This document shows, in pieces, positions 51,187 through 60,034 of a DNA stretch of 64,000 bases. The notes under the pieces were generated by a model. It was given only the letters and a program-made list of their open reading frames with translations, had not been told where the DNA came from and did no database searches. The stretch spans positions 620,001-684,000 of the forward strand of contig CP064983.1 of NCBI GenBank assembly GCA_016699635.1. The letters are read 5' to 3'. The position numbers and the translations under genes are program-made. The stretch's first letter is position 1; each line of letters opens with the position of its first letter. The stretch is from Bacteroidota bacterium. Its GTDB lineage: Bacteria > Bacteroidota > Bacteroidia > AKYH767-A > OLB10.

Positions 51187-51722
51187 TATTCCTTATTTCC
51201 TTTCTCGCCTACAAAAACATCTTCCTCATCTTTAAACAAAACATTAAAGGTGGTGAGGCTGCCATAAATACGTGTCAGATATTGCTGAAGGTTGATTTTA
51301 TCTTCTTCGGTTAATTTATCATGTGCGTTGATGCGCTGTTCCATAACGCGCAGTCGGTCGCGAATCATAATTATTTTATTGAAGAAAACATCCATAGGAA
51401 TTTCTTTAGGCTTTTGTGAAGGATTGTTGGGATGCAACACAACCTTACCTCCTATCCAGCGACCATGCAAAGGCACGGTCTCCTGTACGTCTGAATATTT
51501 TTTAATGATGTTGGTAAAAACACGTTCCATGTCAGCAAAGCTCACAGGGTCGCCCACGGGTGGTTGTGCATCTATGACTTCGAGGTTCTGATATGTTTTA
51601 GCAACTTCTATTTTACCACGCTCGGTAAATACCGTAATGTAGGTTCGTGGTTTTACATTGATGACCACACCAATGCCAAATTCGGGATGTCTGATGCGTG
51701 AACCTATTCCTAATTCTTCCAT
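51186..51722 (-). CDS. Hypothetical protein with CarD/Tudor-like N-terminus
   Basis: Intact, 178 residues. The first 50 residues (GIGSRIRHPEFGIGVVINVKPRTYI) look like a small SH3/Tudor or CarD-type barrel. The remainder is mostly helical (YIRIRDRLRVMEQ-type heptads in 120-155) with a charged C-terminus. I do not know a function; a role in nucleic acid or RNA-polymerase contact would be pure inference. It heads the unit with DUF423, M32 and the lipoprotein. Confidence 0.7.
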   Translation of the reverse strand: MEELGIGSRIRHPEFGIGVVINVKPRTYITVFTERGKIEVAKTYQNLEVIDAQPPVGDPVSFADMERVFTNIIKKYSDVQETVPLHGRWIGGKVVLHPNNPSQKPKEIPMDVFFNKIIMIRDRLRVMEQRINAHDKLTEEDKINLQQYLTRIYGSLTTFNVLFKDEEDVFVGEKGNKE

Positions 51723-51741
51723 ATAAAATATTTAGTAAGTA

Positions 51742-52095
51742 TTATTTAATGCCTATACTGTCTAACTCTTCAAGAGTAACAGAGGGCGGCATGATATTGT
51801 TTTTTAGTTTAAATGATACAAGTGTTGCTGTTTTTGAGGCATCATCTTCTGTGGCAAAGCCACGATTACCCATTACAGCAGGGATGTTAGGTTGATGTAC
51901 CATAATTTTTCCATCAACTAAAATATCATAGCCATAGCCGCCTAATGTGCTATCGTTTGCATAAGTCTGAACAGTGACATTGTTGATTAAGGGGGCTGGC
52001 TGTACTTTTTTTCCATCCATAGGCTGCTGACTATCCTGTTTTGGATTGCATGAAAAAATAATACATAGAAGTATGAAAGTGATAATGTATTTCAT
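51742..52095 (-). CDS. DUF4907 lipoprotein
   Basis: Intact, 117 residues. The lipobox is LLCIIFSC (Cys at about 16). The DUF4907 core reads YGYDILVDGKIMVHQPNIPAVMGNRGFATEDDASKTA with a following LVSFKLKNN. The family is uncharacterised and found in Bacteroidota. It should be anchored to a membrane facing the periplasm or surface. Confidence 0.85.
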   Translation of the reverse strand: MKYIITFILLCIIFSCNPKQDSQQPMDGKKVQPAPLINNVTVQTYANDSTLGGYGYDILVDGKIMVHQPNIPAVMGNRGFATEDDASKTATLVSFKLKNNIMPPSVTLEELDSIGIK

Positions 52096-52181
52096 CTTAT
52101 TTTTGGGCCAAATTTAGCCACTGAATACTTGTTTTACAATTTTGTTTCTAAATTCTAACATAATATCATAACATACAACTG

Positions 52182-53897
52182 TTGAAACATCTTAAATATC
52201 TTTTCATTCTCCTGTTTATAATGTCATTGATGACATCTTTCAACAACAACCATTTGAATCCGAGTATTGAGTTTAGAAATATTAAAGAAACAGATTGGAT
52301 AAAAGAATTCTATAGTATTGATAGGGCTGTATCAGTTAATCATTGGTTGCATAATAAAAGTTTTACTTTCGATACATCAGGAATAATTAAAGCCAATAAT
52401 AATTACAATCCAGTTAGTATATCACAATTTGCATTAGCATGTTATGATCATTACATAAAAACAGGCGATGAAAAATATAAAACACATTTTTTAAACCAGA
52501 TAAATTATCTGCTTGATAAAAAAATTTATCATGATAAAGGTGATAGTGGAATTGCCTATCCTTATTGGATGACATTTCATGACCTGAATAAACCACCATG
52601 GTATTCTGGACTTGCACAAGCAGAGGTTATATGTGTATTGATACGCTATTATGCACTAACAAAGGATAAAAATGTAATACCTATTATTAAAAAAGTACGA
52701 GACTTTTTATTTCTCCCTTTAGACAAAGGTGGATTGCTCAATAAAACAGCAGAAGGAAATATCTGGATTGAAGAATACCCTAACTCAAAACAGCATTTGC
52801 ATGTCCTGAATGGATTTTTTATTACAACAATTGGCATTATAGAATATTGCACACTTTTTCCTGACGATAAATATGCAGAAGAAATAAAACAGGAATGTTT
52901 GACTTCCATTAAAAAAAGTGTTCAGTTTTATGAAACCGGAAACAATTGGCTCACCTATGACAGGGGCGCAAAAGCCAGCGTTTCAAGTTGGTATATGAAA
53001 GCGCAGGTTTTGGAAATGGAGCATTTATTCCGCCTTACTAAGGATACATTTTTCAGAAAACAATCAATGATATGGGCTACCTATACATTTGAACGGCCGC
53101 TTGACATGCCCTCATGCTATCTGAATTATGCTAATCTTGGTATTCCAGTTAAACGTGTCAATAATAATTTTGTACAAGCAGAAGATCGCTCGAATATTCT
53201 AACAAGAAATATAGTTACAAATGATACAGCCATTGGTTTTAAAACAAGATTTTTCGGACAATATTTATTAGACAACAGCAATAAAACTTTGTTTGATCTG
53301 ACCTTAGCATCAGCTACCAATAAAGGTCAAATAAAATACAAGTTAAGTAAAAATATTACTGTGGGCAGCGTAATTTTCAAGTTGATTAATGACACTGTAA
53401 ATATTAACCTTGAACAAGTAACTTACAGCAGTGATTCCGGAAAAACCACTAAAAGCATCTCACAGTTTGAGAAAGTTGCATCAACCAATAAAGTGGAATA
53501 TTGGTTTAAATCACCTGTTGACATCAACATGCTGACACTGCAGTTTTCCAACAAACAGAAACCTGTTGCAGGAATTACTGAAGTGCAACTGACACCCATT
53601 ACAGAAGAGAATGAACTGCCTGTTTATGGCTACTTTCAATCAGAAATATTAGCTGTTAATAGTAATTATATAACGGTGACGGCATTGCTTAACAATAAAG
53701 AACCATATCTTGTCTGTTACCGCAGTTCGAAAGATGGAAAAAATATTAAACAACCTTGGAATGTTGCAGACTCATTTTTATGTCCGGAAAGTAAAGTTGA
53801 AATTAACGATGGCGATTGTTTTGTTCAGTTTATGGTTGTTTTTCCTCTGAACAAAAGCAAGAATAAGTTATTAGATGTACAGGTTGACTACAAATAA
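52182..53897 (+). CDS. D-glucuronyl C5-epimerase-domain protein
   Basis: Intact, 571 residues from TTG 52182 (MKHLKYLFILLFIMSLMTSF), which supplies the signal peptide; the next ATG would remove it. The C5-epimerase domain spans about 70-310: YPYWMTFHDLNKPPWYSGLAQ, EEYPNSKQHLHVLNGFF, then ETGNNWLTYDRG and SSWYMKAQVLEMEHL. Tyrosines align with the three catalytic Tyr positions known in human GLCE (EEYP, YDRG, WY). The C-terminal 250 residues look like beta-sandwich carbohydrate-binding modules. It probably epimerises uronic acids in, or binds, acidic polysaccharide outside the cytoplasm. Confidence 0.8.
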   Translation: MKHLKYLFILLFIMSLMTSFNNNHLNPSIEFRNIKETDWIKEFYSIDRAVSVNHWLHNKSFTFDTSGIIKANNNYNPVSISQFALACYDHYIKTGDEKYKTHFLNQINYLLDKKIYHDKGDSGIAYPYWMTFHDLNKPPWYSGLAQAEVICVLIRYYALTKDKNVIPIIKKVRDFLFLPLDKGGLLNKTAEGNIWIEEYPNSKQHLHVLNGFFITTIGIIEYCTLFPDDKYAEEIKQECLTSIKKSVQFYETGNNWLTYDRGAKASVSSWYMKAQVLEMEHLFRLTKDTFFRKQSMIWATYTFERPLDMPSCYLNYANLGIPVKRVNNNFVQAEDRSNILTRNIVTNDTAIGFKTRFFGQYLLDNSNKTLFDLTLASATNKGQIKYKLSKNITVGSVIFKLINDTVNINLEQVTYSSDSGKTTKSISQFEKVASTNKVEYWFKSPVDINMLTLQFSNKQKPVAGITEVQLTPITEENELPVYGYFQSEILAVNSNYITVTALLNNKEPYLVCYRSSKDGKNIKQPWNVADSFLCPESKVEINDGDCFVQFMVVFPLNKSKNKLLDVQVDYK

Positions 53898-53899
53898 AA

Positions 53900-55079
53900 C
53901 TATCTGACAATCTCAAATTTCCCATTTATCATTTTTCCGTTTTGCTCAATGCTGTAAGAATAAATTCCTTTATTGAGTTTTAGCGGCATTTGCTCCATAT
54001 CTGAATGGCATTGTTGCGAATAAACCATCTGCCCCGACAGAGAAAATATTTTTAATGTTGATTTCTTATTCGCCAATCCCGTAACCGTTAGTATTGAGTT
54101 AGATTGATTAAAATAAACTTTAGGTTGAGTGTTTGCCGCTTCGGTCAATGCCGTTACATCAGATAATTCCCAGAGGTCGTTATAATGATTAGCAAACTCA
54201 TCACGCCCTAAGCCAACATAACCTCTGTTGTTTACAGAAAAGCCATCACCTGAATGTCTTGAATTTCCCGGAAAGTTAACTATCGTTGTCCATAGATTTA
54301 ATGCCGGGTCATAGCTGAAATAGTCATTAAATGTTGTTGTTCCATTCCATCCTCCACCAACAATACCTTTATTATTAATTACACAAGAAACATTTCCATA
54401 TCGTCCGCTTCCGGGACAAGCTGCAAGTTGTGTCCAAGTGTCAATTGCAGGATTGTAAGACCATAAATCATTAAAATTTACAGAACCTGCTGCACCACCG
54501 CAGAAATATCCTATGTTGCCAATTGTAAATGATGTAAGACTTTGGCGTGCTCCCCCAGGAAAATTTGTCTTCTGAGTCCAAGTATCTGAGTTTGGATTAT
54601 ATTCATAAAAGTCATTTTGCAGTCCGCTATAACCAAATCCAATATAACCACGTCCATTTATAGCTAACCCAATGGCATCGTAACGTGGAGAGCCAATGAA
54701 ATTTGCCCTAACAATCCAATAATTATTTACAGGATCATATTCATAAAAATCATTTAGTGCTGAATTTGTTAACGTCCAGCCTGTACCAATATATCCTTTG
54801 CCGTTAATACTGAATCCTGTTGCACCATACCTATTGTTGCCCGGAACACTTGCTCGTTGTGTCCAAATATTTGTTTGCGAATCGTATTCCCAAAAATCAT
54901 TATAAACAGAATTGATATTATGATTCGCTCCTGTGCCGAAATATCCTTTATTACCTATTGAAAAACCTACTGCTTCATAACGTGGTGCTGCAGGCAGATA
55001 TGCTTTTTGTGTCCATGCATATTGTTGTTAAGCTTGCCTGGAAAGAAATTACAAACAAAATCAGGAATAGCTTTTTCAT
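53900..55079 (-). CDS. Kelch-repeat T9SS surface protein, frameshifted
   Basis: ATG 55079 gives the signal peptide MKKLFLILFVISFQASL. An indel near 55030 moves to the frame QYAWTQKAYLPAAPRYEAVG, which stays open, without any in-frame ATG, GTG or TTG, down to 54148 and then to the stop at 53900. So the coding region is continuous although no internal start is present. It has six kelch-type repeats (GKGYIGTG...DFYEYDPVNNYW) and a short type A sorting tail (GLANKKSTLKIFSLSGQMVY...KLNKGIYSYSIEQNG). It is a paralogue of the gene at 58629-59831. It is probably a surface-bound binding or scaffold protein. Confidence 0.85.
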
Positions 55080-55135
55080 TTGTTAAAGTAATCTTATTAG
55101 CAAATTTACTATAAATTTATTAAAAAAGAAACACC

Positions 55136-55960
55136 CTATTTCTTACCTTTTGCAATTAAAATAACAGCCGGTGAAAAAAAACTTGAAGATGGTAATTTAA
55201 AAATATATTTTTCAAACAACCAAACAACAGAGGTAATTACAGATAAACCCTTCGCAATAATCTTTTTAAATTTCAGATTTTTAATCGGTTTATCTTTAAC
55301 ATCCAGATTCATATGCAGACCAACACTTACTACATACTCTGAAAAAAAAATTTCAAAGTCGTTTTCCCTATGTGCTACCTCAAGATCGTTCTTATCAATA
55401 ATATTATGGATATCGTAAACAGGTCTGTTAATTAACTTTTGCAGCCAACCTGTCAATCCCACATTGTTTGGAATTGTTGTAATTATTATTCCATCAGGTT
55501 TGATATAACTTTTCATTGCTTTTATTGCCTTGGCCGTATCTTCAAAATGTTCTACTACGCCCATTGATAAAACTATATCAAACTTACCAAGCAATTCTGC
55601 TGGAGGATTAAACATGTCGGCACAATAAACTTCGCCAGAAATACCATCTCTTTGAAAAATTTTCCTTTCTTGTTCGCAACCAAATTCAGAATAATCAAGA
55701 CCCGTTGGAATCAAATTAAATGTTTCGGCAAAATATGGCAACCAAACAGAATTTCCACATCCTACTTCAATAATTGATTTCCCTTTCAAATCAAATTGTG
55801 GAAGATTCTCTTTGAACACTTTCTCAAATGCTCTTAAAATATGATTTTTGAGTTTTTTATCTCCTGATATAATTTTATCAGGCAAGGGAGTATTTTTCCA
55901 AACTTCTGACCAATAATCTTCTCCTGCCTTATCAACGGTTTCAATATTCAATTCTGACAT
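55136..55960 (-). CDS. SAM-dependent methyltransferase (class I)
   Basis: Intact, 274 residues. Motif I KGKSIIEVGCGNSVWLPYFA (SAM binding), motif II acidic residue near NLIPTGLDYS, motif IV FDIVLSMGVVEHF. The C-terminal hydrophobic stretch may associate with membrane or a partner protein. Its position among glycosyltransferases suggests sugar or lipid methylation in polysaccharide synthesis; the substrate is unknown. Confidence 0.85.
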   Translation of the reverse strand: MSELNIETVDKAGEDYWSEVWKNTPLPDKIISGDKKLKNHILRAFEKVFKENLPQFDLKGKSIIEVGCGNSVWLPYFAETFNLIPTGLDYSEFGCEQERKIFQRDGISGEVYCADMFNPPAELLGKFDIVLSMGVVEHFEDTAKAIKAMKSYIKPDGIIITTIPNNVGLTGWLQKLINRPVYDIHNIIDKNDLEVAHRENDFEIFFSEYVVSVGLHMNLDVKDKPIKNLKFKKIIAKGLSVITSVVWLFEKYIFKLPSSSFFSPAVILIAKGKK

Positions 55961-56022
55961 GCCTGCGAAAATAGTCTAAAAATTCAAACCTTTCCCTTTG
56001 TGCTAAAATAAAGCAGTTAGGT

Positions 56023-57075
56023 CTATGCTTTAAGTAAATTCAGCAATGCAAACAGCCTCTCTTTTCTTATTTCGAGAGAATAGTCTTTGATGATATGTAG
56101 CCTTGCTGCTTTCGATAGTTTTTCTGTATCAGAAGTCAGTGCTTTTTGAATGAGTGCAACCAGCATGTCTTTATTTTTATGCTGTAGAACAAAGCCTTCA
56201 GCAGCAATTTCGGGCAGTGCATTAACATTAGAAACTATAGGAATACAACCACAAAGCATAGCCTCGCACACTGCATTGGGAAAACCTTCGCTTAACGAAA
56301 GCTGCATATAAAACTGATGCGATGAATAGAGCTGCTGCAGTTGTTTCTCGTTTTGCAAGGGCAATGCTTTTACATTCGGTGGCAATGTATCCAAAGTCGT
56401 TGTCGGCATGCCAACGAGTGTAAATGCACAGTCAGGGAAAAGTGGTGCTGTTTGCAAAATAAGGTCAACACCTTTTAGCTGATTAATGTTGCCCGTACCC
56501 ATACCTACGGCAACTGTGATGAATGTGTTTTTTCTGCGTTCTGTCTGTAAAGGGAAAAATTTATTACTGTCGAAACCATTGGCAATAGCAGTGTATGGCG
56601 TTTTAAAATTTTTTATAAAATGTTTTACGCCCTGCACAGGAGCACCGGAGGCATCATAGTCGTAATTGAAATGAATTAGCGACTGATGTTTGGGTGCTAA
56701 ATGCGTGGCCATACGAATACTTGCAATAGTAAACCATCGCAACAGCGGCCTGCAAAAATTTCCATAATGTATAGAGGGGAAAAAGGCACTGTCAGTCCCC
56801 GCTAAAAAAATGACCGATGGCTTGCGGAAAAGCTTTGCCATAATCACAGGTAAAAAAGTGTGGTAGGCAGCCAGTTGACCAACAACTACAGATGCAGAAG
56901 GCAGATGAAATAACAGAAAAAAAAACTGCCTGATGAATGCAAGAGGAATAAAAATTTTATTTCGTGGATTAAAAGAAAAAGTAATCACATCGTAACGCTC
57001 TTGCAGCAATTCAATATCCCTTTGTACAAAGGTTGAATAGTTAGGAAAAACGAAAATGAGTTTTTTCTTTTTCAA
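56023..57075 (-). CDS. Glycosyltransferase family 4
   Basis: Intact, 350 residues. GT-B features: N-terminal LIFVFPNYSTFVQRDIELLQE, PSVIFLAGTDSAFFPSIHYGN, IANGFDSNKFFP, and the donor motif LSLSEGFPNAVCEAMLCGCIPIVS (EX7E), followed by LPEIAAEGF. It probably adds one sugar to a membrane-linked glycan. It lies just downstream of the methyltransferase on the same strand, across 62 bases. Confidence 0.9.
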   Translation of the reverse strand: MKKKKLIFVFPNYSTFVQRDIELLQERYDVITFSFNPRNKIFIPLAFIRQFFFLLFHLPSASVVVGQLAAYHTFLPVIMAKLFRKPSVIFLAGTDSAFFPSIHYGNFCRPLLRWFTIASIRMATHLAPKHQSLIHFNYDYDASGAPVQGVKHFIKNFKTPYTAIANGFDSNKFFPLQTERRKNTFITVAVGMGTGNINQLKGVDLILQTAPLFPDCAFTLVGMPTTTLDTLPPNVKALPLQNEKQLQQLYSSHQFYMQLSLSEGFPNAVCEAMLCGCIPIVSNVNALPEIAAEGFVLQHKNKDMLVALIQKALTSDTEKLSKAARLHIIKDYSLEIRKERLFALLNLLKA

Positions 57076-57126
57076 GGAAAATATTTGATTGCGAAAGTAA
57101 GGATTTTGGAGGTGGGGTGCTCGAAG

Positions 57127-57204
57127 CAGGACCTTAGTCCTGTAACCCCATGCTGAAGCATGAGGTCATGCTCTTCGACTCCTGGTATCTCACACTTCAG
57201 TGTG
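57127..57204. repeat. Cluster of three REP-like palindromes beside the transposase
   Basis: CAGGAC-CTTA-GTCCTG at 57127-57142, CATG-CTGAAG-CATG at 57149-57162 and CACA-CTTCAG-TGTG at 57191-57204. Two share the core CTGAAG/CTTCAG with different but still complementary arms. They lie between the glycosyltransferase start and the transposase stop. Confidence 0.7.
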
Positions 57205-57207
57205 AGG

Positions 57208-57613
57208 TCAAAGAAACTCATCACATTCCTGAGTAAAAGGAATTTCCTTGTGATGCTCCTCCTGATTGTCAATATACTTTCTTACTGCATCAAGAGCAGA
57301 TTCGCTTACTGATGCTGCATAATATTCATTAGCCCATTCGAATTTTGATTCTGTAAGTTGTTCTTTATTTGCCCAAAAAGCCGATTCGCCTTTTATCAAC
57401 TGCATCGCTTTAGCAATACTCATATCAGCGTTCAACCACATCAGACAGTGCAAATGATCTGTATGGCCATTAATTCTGTCAATAAAAATATTTTTCACCT
57501 TGGCATTTTCTCTGATATGTTTTATTAGCTTTTTACGTGCTTCTTTAGTGAGAAAAGGATGTCTGTTTTTTGGTACCCCAAACAACATGCACAATAATTT
57601 TCACAAATGCCAT
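57208..57613 (-). CDS. IS200/RAYT-type HUH transposase, frameshifted
   Basis: ATG 57613 begins MAFVKIIVHVVWGTKNRHPFL, provided one A is removed from the A6 run near 57575; the frame then reads to 57208. HUH motif HTDHLHCLMWL, catalytic Tyr in VRKYIDNQEEHH (Y-x2-NQ-x2-HH), and ASVSES between them. Length of 134 residues is right for a single-domain Y1 transposase. Such proteins nick single-stranded DNA at hairpins. REP-like palindromes flank it (57127-57204) and recur at 59890-59944, so a RAYT-REP relationship is suggested. Confidence 0.85.
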
Positions 57614-57654
57614 TCTATATGTGGTTTGATATGAAGATAAAACTTTGTGGAATA

Positions 57655-58602
57655 TCAGCCTATAGGCTTAATTGCTCTTGCCTCAACACCATTCCCACCC
57701 TTCCAAACACTTAAGGAATGTGGCTTAAACTTCTTTAAAATATTTTCAATTTGTGTCTTACTTCGCAGATGCTTATAATAATCTGTAAGTCCATCATACG
57801 TGTCAAGTCTTGTCAGGTGAAAGTGAAAATCGTAGTCCATCTTCGGAAATGTTTTAATATAAACATAACATGGCGACAAACGATTAAGCAACATAGTCAT
57901 CAACTTACTACTTCTGTATTTCCAGTGTAGCGGAAAGAAAAATCCAACAAGACTTTCAACTATTCTTTTTGATTTTTCAGGTTTCATTCTTGATAGAAAG
58001 AAACGATAAAACATGATAGGTTTCAATAAATACATCCAATCAAACGTATAGTGATCAATAACCAATGTACCACCAGGTTTCACCATGTTCCACAATGCAT
58101 GAATTGTTTTTTCGGGAGATGGTGTATGTTGAATCACACCAAGGCAAATAACAATATCAAAGCTATTTTCATTAAAAGGCAGCTTGTAAACATCAGCTTG
58201 CGCAATTCTATAATTGGGTTTATCACTAATGTTATCATGATTTGCTTCTACTGCTGCACTCAAATCAACAGAATGAACCAAGGCACCACTACTCACCAAA
58301 TGTTCTGTAAAACGTCCTGCGCCACAACCAACTTCAAGTATAGTTTTACCTTGCAACTCTGCTAATGATGTACCTAAACATCGTACTAAACGATCTTTAG
58401 AAATAGTGCTGCCATTATAACTGTCAAGTTGAATTTTAGCAAAAGATTTCCATTGTAACCCAAAAGCGTTAGCATAATTATCAAGCTCAACAAAACGCGG
58501 AATTCCATCTATAACAGGAAATTTCTCTCCACTATCTGATACTAATTTACTATCAGACAAAACAAGTTTGTTTTTTGTTAGTGGTGCAACAAAATCAATC
58601 AT
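57655..58602 (-). CDS. SAM-dependent methyltransferase with Trm112-like N-terminus
   Basis: Intact, 315 residues. The first about 40 residues (PLTKNKLVLSDSKLVSDSGEKFPVIDGIPRFVE) resemble the Trm112-like leader found before methyltransferases. Motif I GKTILEVGCGAGRFTEHLV, motif IV FDIVICLGVIQHTPSPEKT. The C-terminal half holds basic, aromatic helices. The context (glycan cluster) suggests modification of a sugar or lipid-linked substrate; identity unknown. Confidence 0.85.
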   Translation of the reverse strand: MIDFVAPLTKNKLVLSDSKLVSDSGEKFPVIDGIPRFVELDNYANAFGLQWKSFAKIQLDSYNGSTISKDRLVRCLGTSLAELQGKTILEVGCGAGRFTEHLVSSGALVHSVDLSAAVEANHDNISDKPNYRIAQADVYKLPFNENSFDIVICLGVIQHTPSPEKTIHALWNMVKPGGTLVIDHYTFDWMYLLKPIMFYRFFLSRMKPEKSKRIVESLVGFFFPLHWKYRSSKLMTMLLNRLSPCYVYIKTFPKMDYDFHFHLTRLDTYDGLTDYYKHLRSKTQIENILKKFKPHSLSVWKGGNGVEARAIKPIG

Positions 58603-58628
58603 GCGCGCGAAAGTATTGAAAAGATTGT

Positions 58629-59831
58629 TTAGCTATCTTTTCTAACAACAATTTTACATGTTGCTTTCTGATTCCTGTTATCAAAACAAAAACCATAATA
58701 AACACCTGATAATAATTTCCTATCAATATTTATTCTGTTTTTTCCAACTTGAACAACTTTACTCAATACCACCTTACCCTCTTGCATCAATCAAAGTTAG
58801 TCAGGTGCAGAAGAAAATGTATTTGGAATATCAAGAATAAAAAAATCAGTACATGGATTAGGTTGTGAGTTTAATATTACATGCTCTTCCTTATTTGATA
58901 TTCCTGAAACCAAACCATATTCCCAACAGTCATTAAAATTTACATTAAGTCCTGAAATTCCACCGGCACATAAAAAACCGGAATTTCCGATTGAAAAATT
59001 TCCGGGAAATACTCTTGGAGTTCCTGGAAACGAATCCGCAATAGTCCATGTATCTGCATTAATATTATATGCATACATATCGTTAAAATAACTTGTTCCA
59101 TTCTGTCCAAGTCCTACGAAAGCTATCGAATCAATAACAAAACCGGAACAACCATATCGAACAGCACCGGGCATTGACGATTTTTGTGTCCAAGCATCAG
59201 CCGCTGGATTATATTGCCACATATCGTTGTAAGGATTAGCAGGCCATCCATGAGAACCTGTGGTTACATATCCTTTACCATTGTATGAAAAACTATATGT
59301 ACTTTGTGTGATGCCTCCTGCAAAATCAGCTTTCTGCGTCCATATATTTGTAAGTGTATCATATTCGTAAAACTCATGTGTATATGGCGAAAATCCAACA
59401 CCCGTATATCCTTTTCCGCCAATAGAAAAATTTACTCCTGTATAAAATGGTGTTCCGGGATATGATGCTATAGGATACCATGCATTAGAAGGAACATGAT
59501 AACGATAAAAGTCAACTACAGGATTAGGCGACCAGCCACAACCTACATAAGCAAATTCTCCGATAACAAAACATGCAGCGCCATAACGACCTGCACCCGG
59601 ATAAGATGCCTTTTGTGTCCATGAATCGGAAGAATCATCATACTCCCATAAGTCATTCAATGAGCCCGATGTACCTACTCCCAATCCGATATATCCTTTG
59701 TTTTGAAAAGAAAATCCTACAGGATTATAACGTAAAGCAGCAGGTAAGCTCGATTTTTGTGTCCAAACATATTGTTGTGCAATTACTGAAAATGGCAATA
59801 GAAAAACTAAAAAAATGTAATTGATTTTCAT
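58629..59831 (-). CDS. Kelch-repeat T9SS surface protein, frameshifted at 3' end
   Basis: ATG 59831 gives signal peptide MKINYIFLVFLLPFSVIAQ. The frame to 58797 holds seven kelch-like repeats (KGYIGLGVGTSGSLNDLWEYD, NIWTQKADFAGG, NDMWQYNPAADAWTQKSSMPGAVRYG). It then stops within the sorting tail at NTFSSAPD. Two small indels (one lost C near 58797, one extra G near 58772) restore LTLIDARGKVVLSK...LLSGVYYGFCFDN to a stop at 58629. It is a paralogue of the 53900-55079 protein. Confidence 0.85.
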
Positions 59832-59889
59832 TGTCTAATTTTATTGAGCTAATATACTAACTAAAAATCATAATTACTGTGTTTTCTGT

Positions 59890-59944
59890 GGGCTGAAGTC
59901 CGGCAGTACCTTATATGCATCCTTAGCCCCCATGCTGAAGCATG
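59890..59944. repeat. REP-like palindromes, second locus
   Basis: GGG-CTGAAG-TCC at 59890-59901 and CATG-CTGAAG-CATG at 59931-59944. The latter is identical to the copy at 57149-57162, and both are preceded by CCTTAG and CCC, so the shared block is longer than the palindrome. It lies between the kelch gene start and asnB. Confidence 0.7.
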
Positions 59945-60034
59945 GATTTACTCACTTCGATTCCATTTTTATATCTCTTCGTACTTCATTGCAGATATAG
60001 ACTTTACCCCACGATGAATTATATTTGCCGCCCT

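Noticed and set aside
57208..59944. A complete composite transposon
   Set aside because: The shared palindromes are in the same orientation and short, there are no terminal inverted repeats or target duplications, and only one transposase is present.
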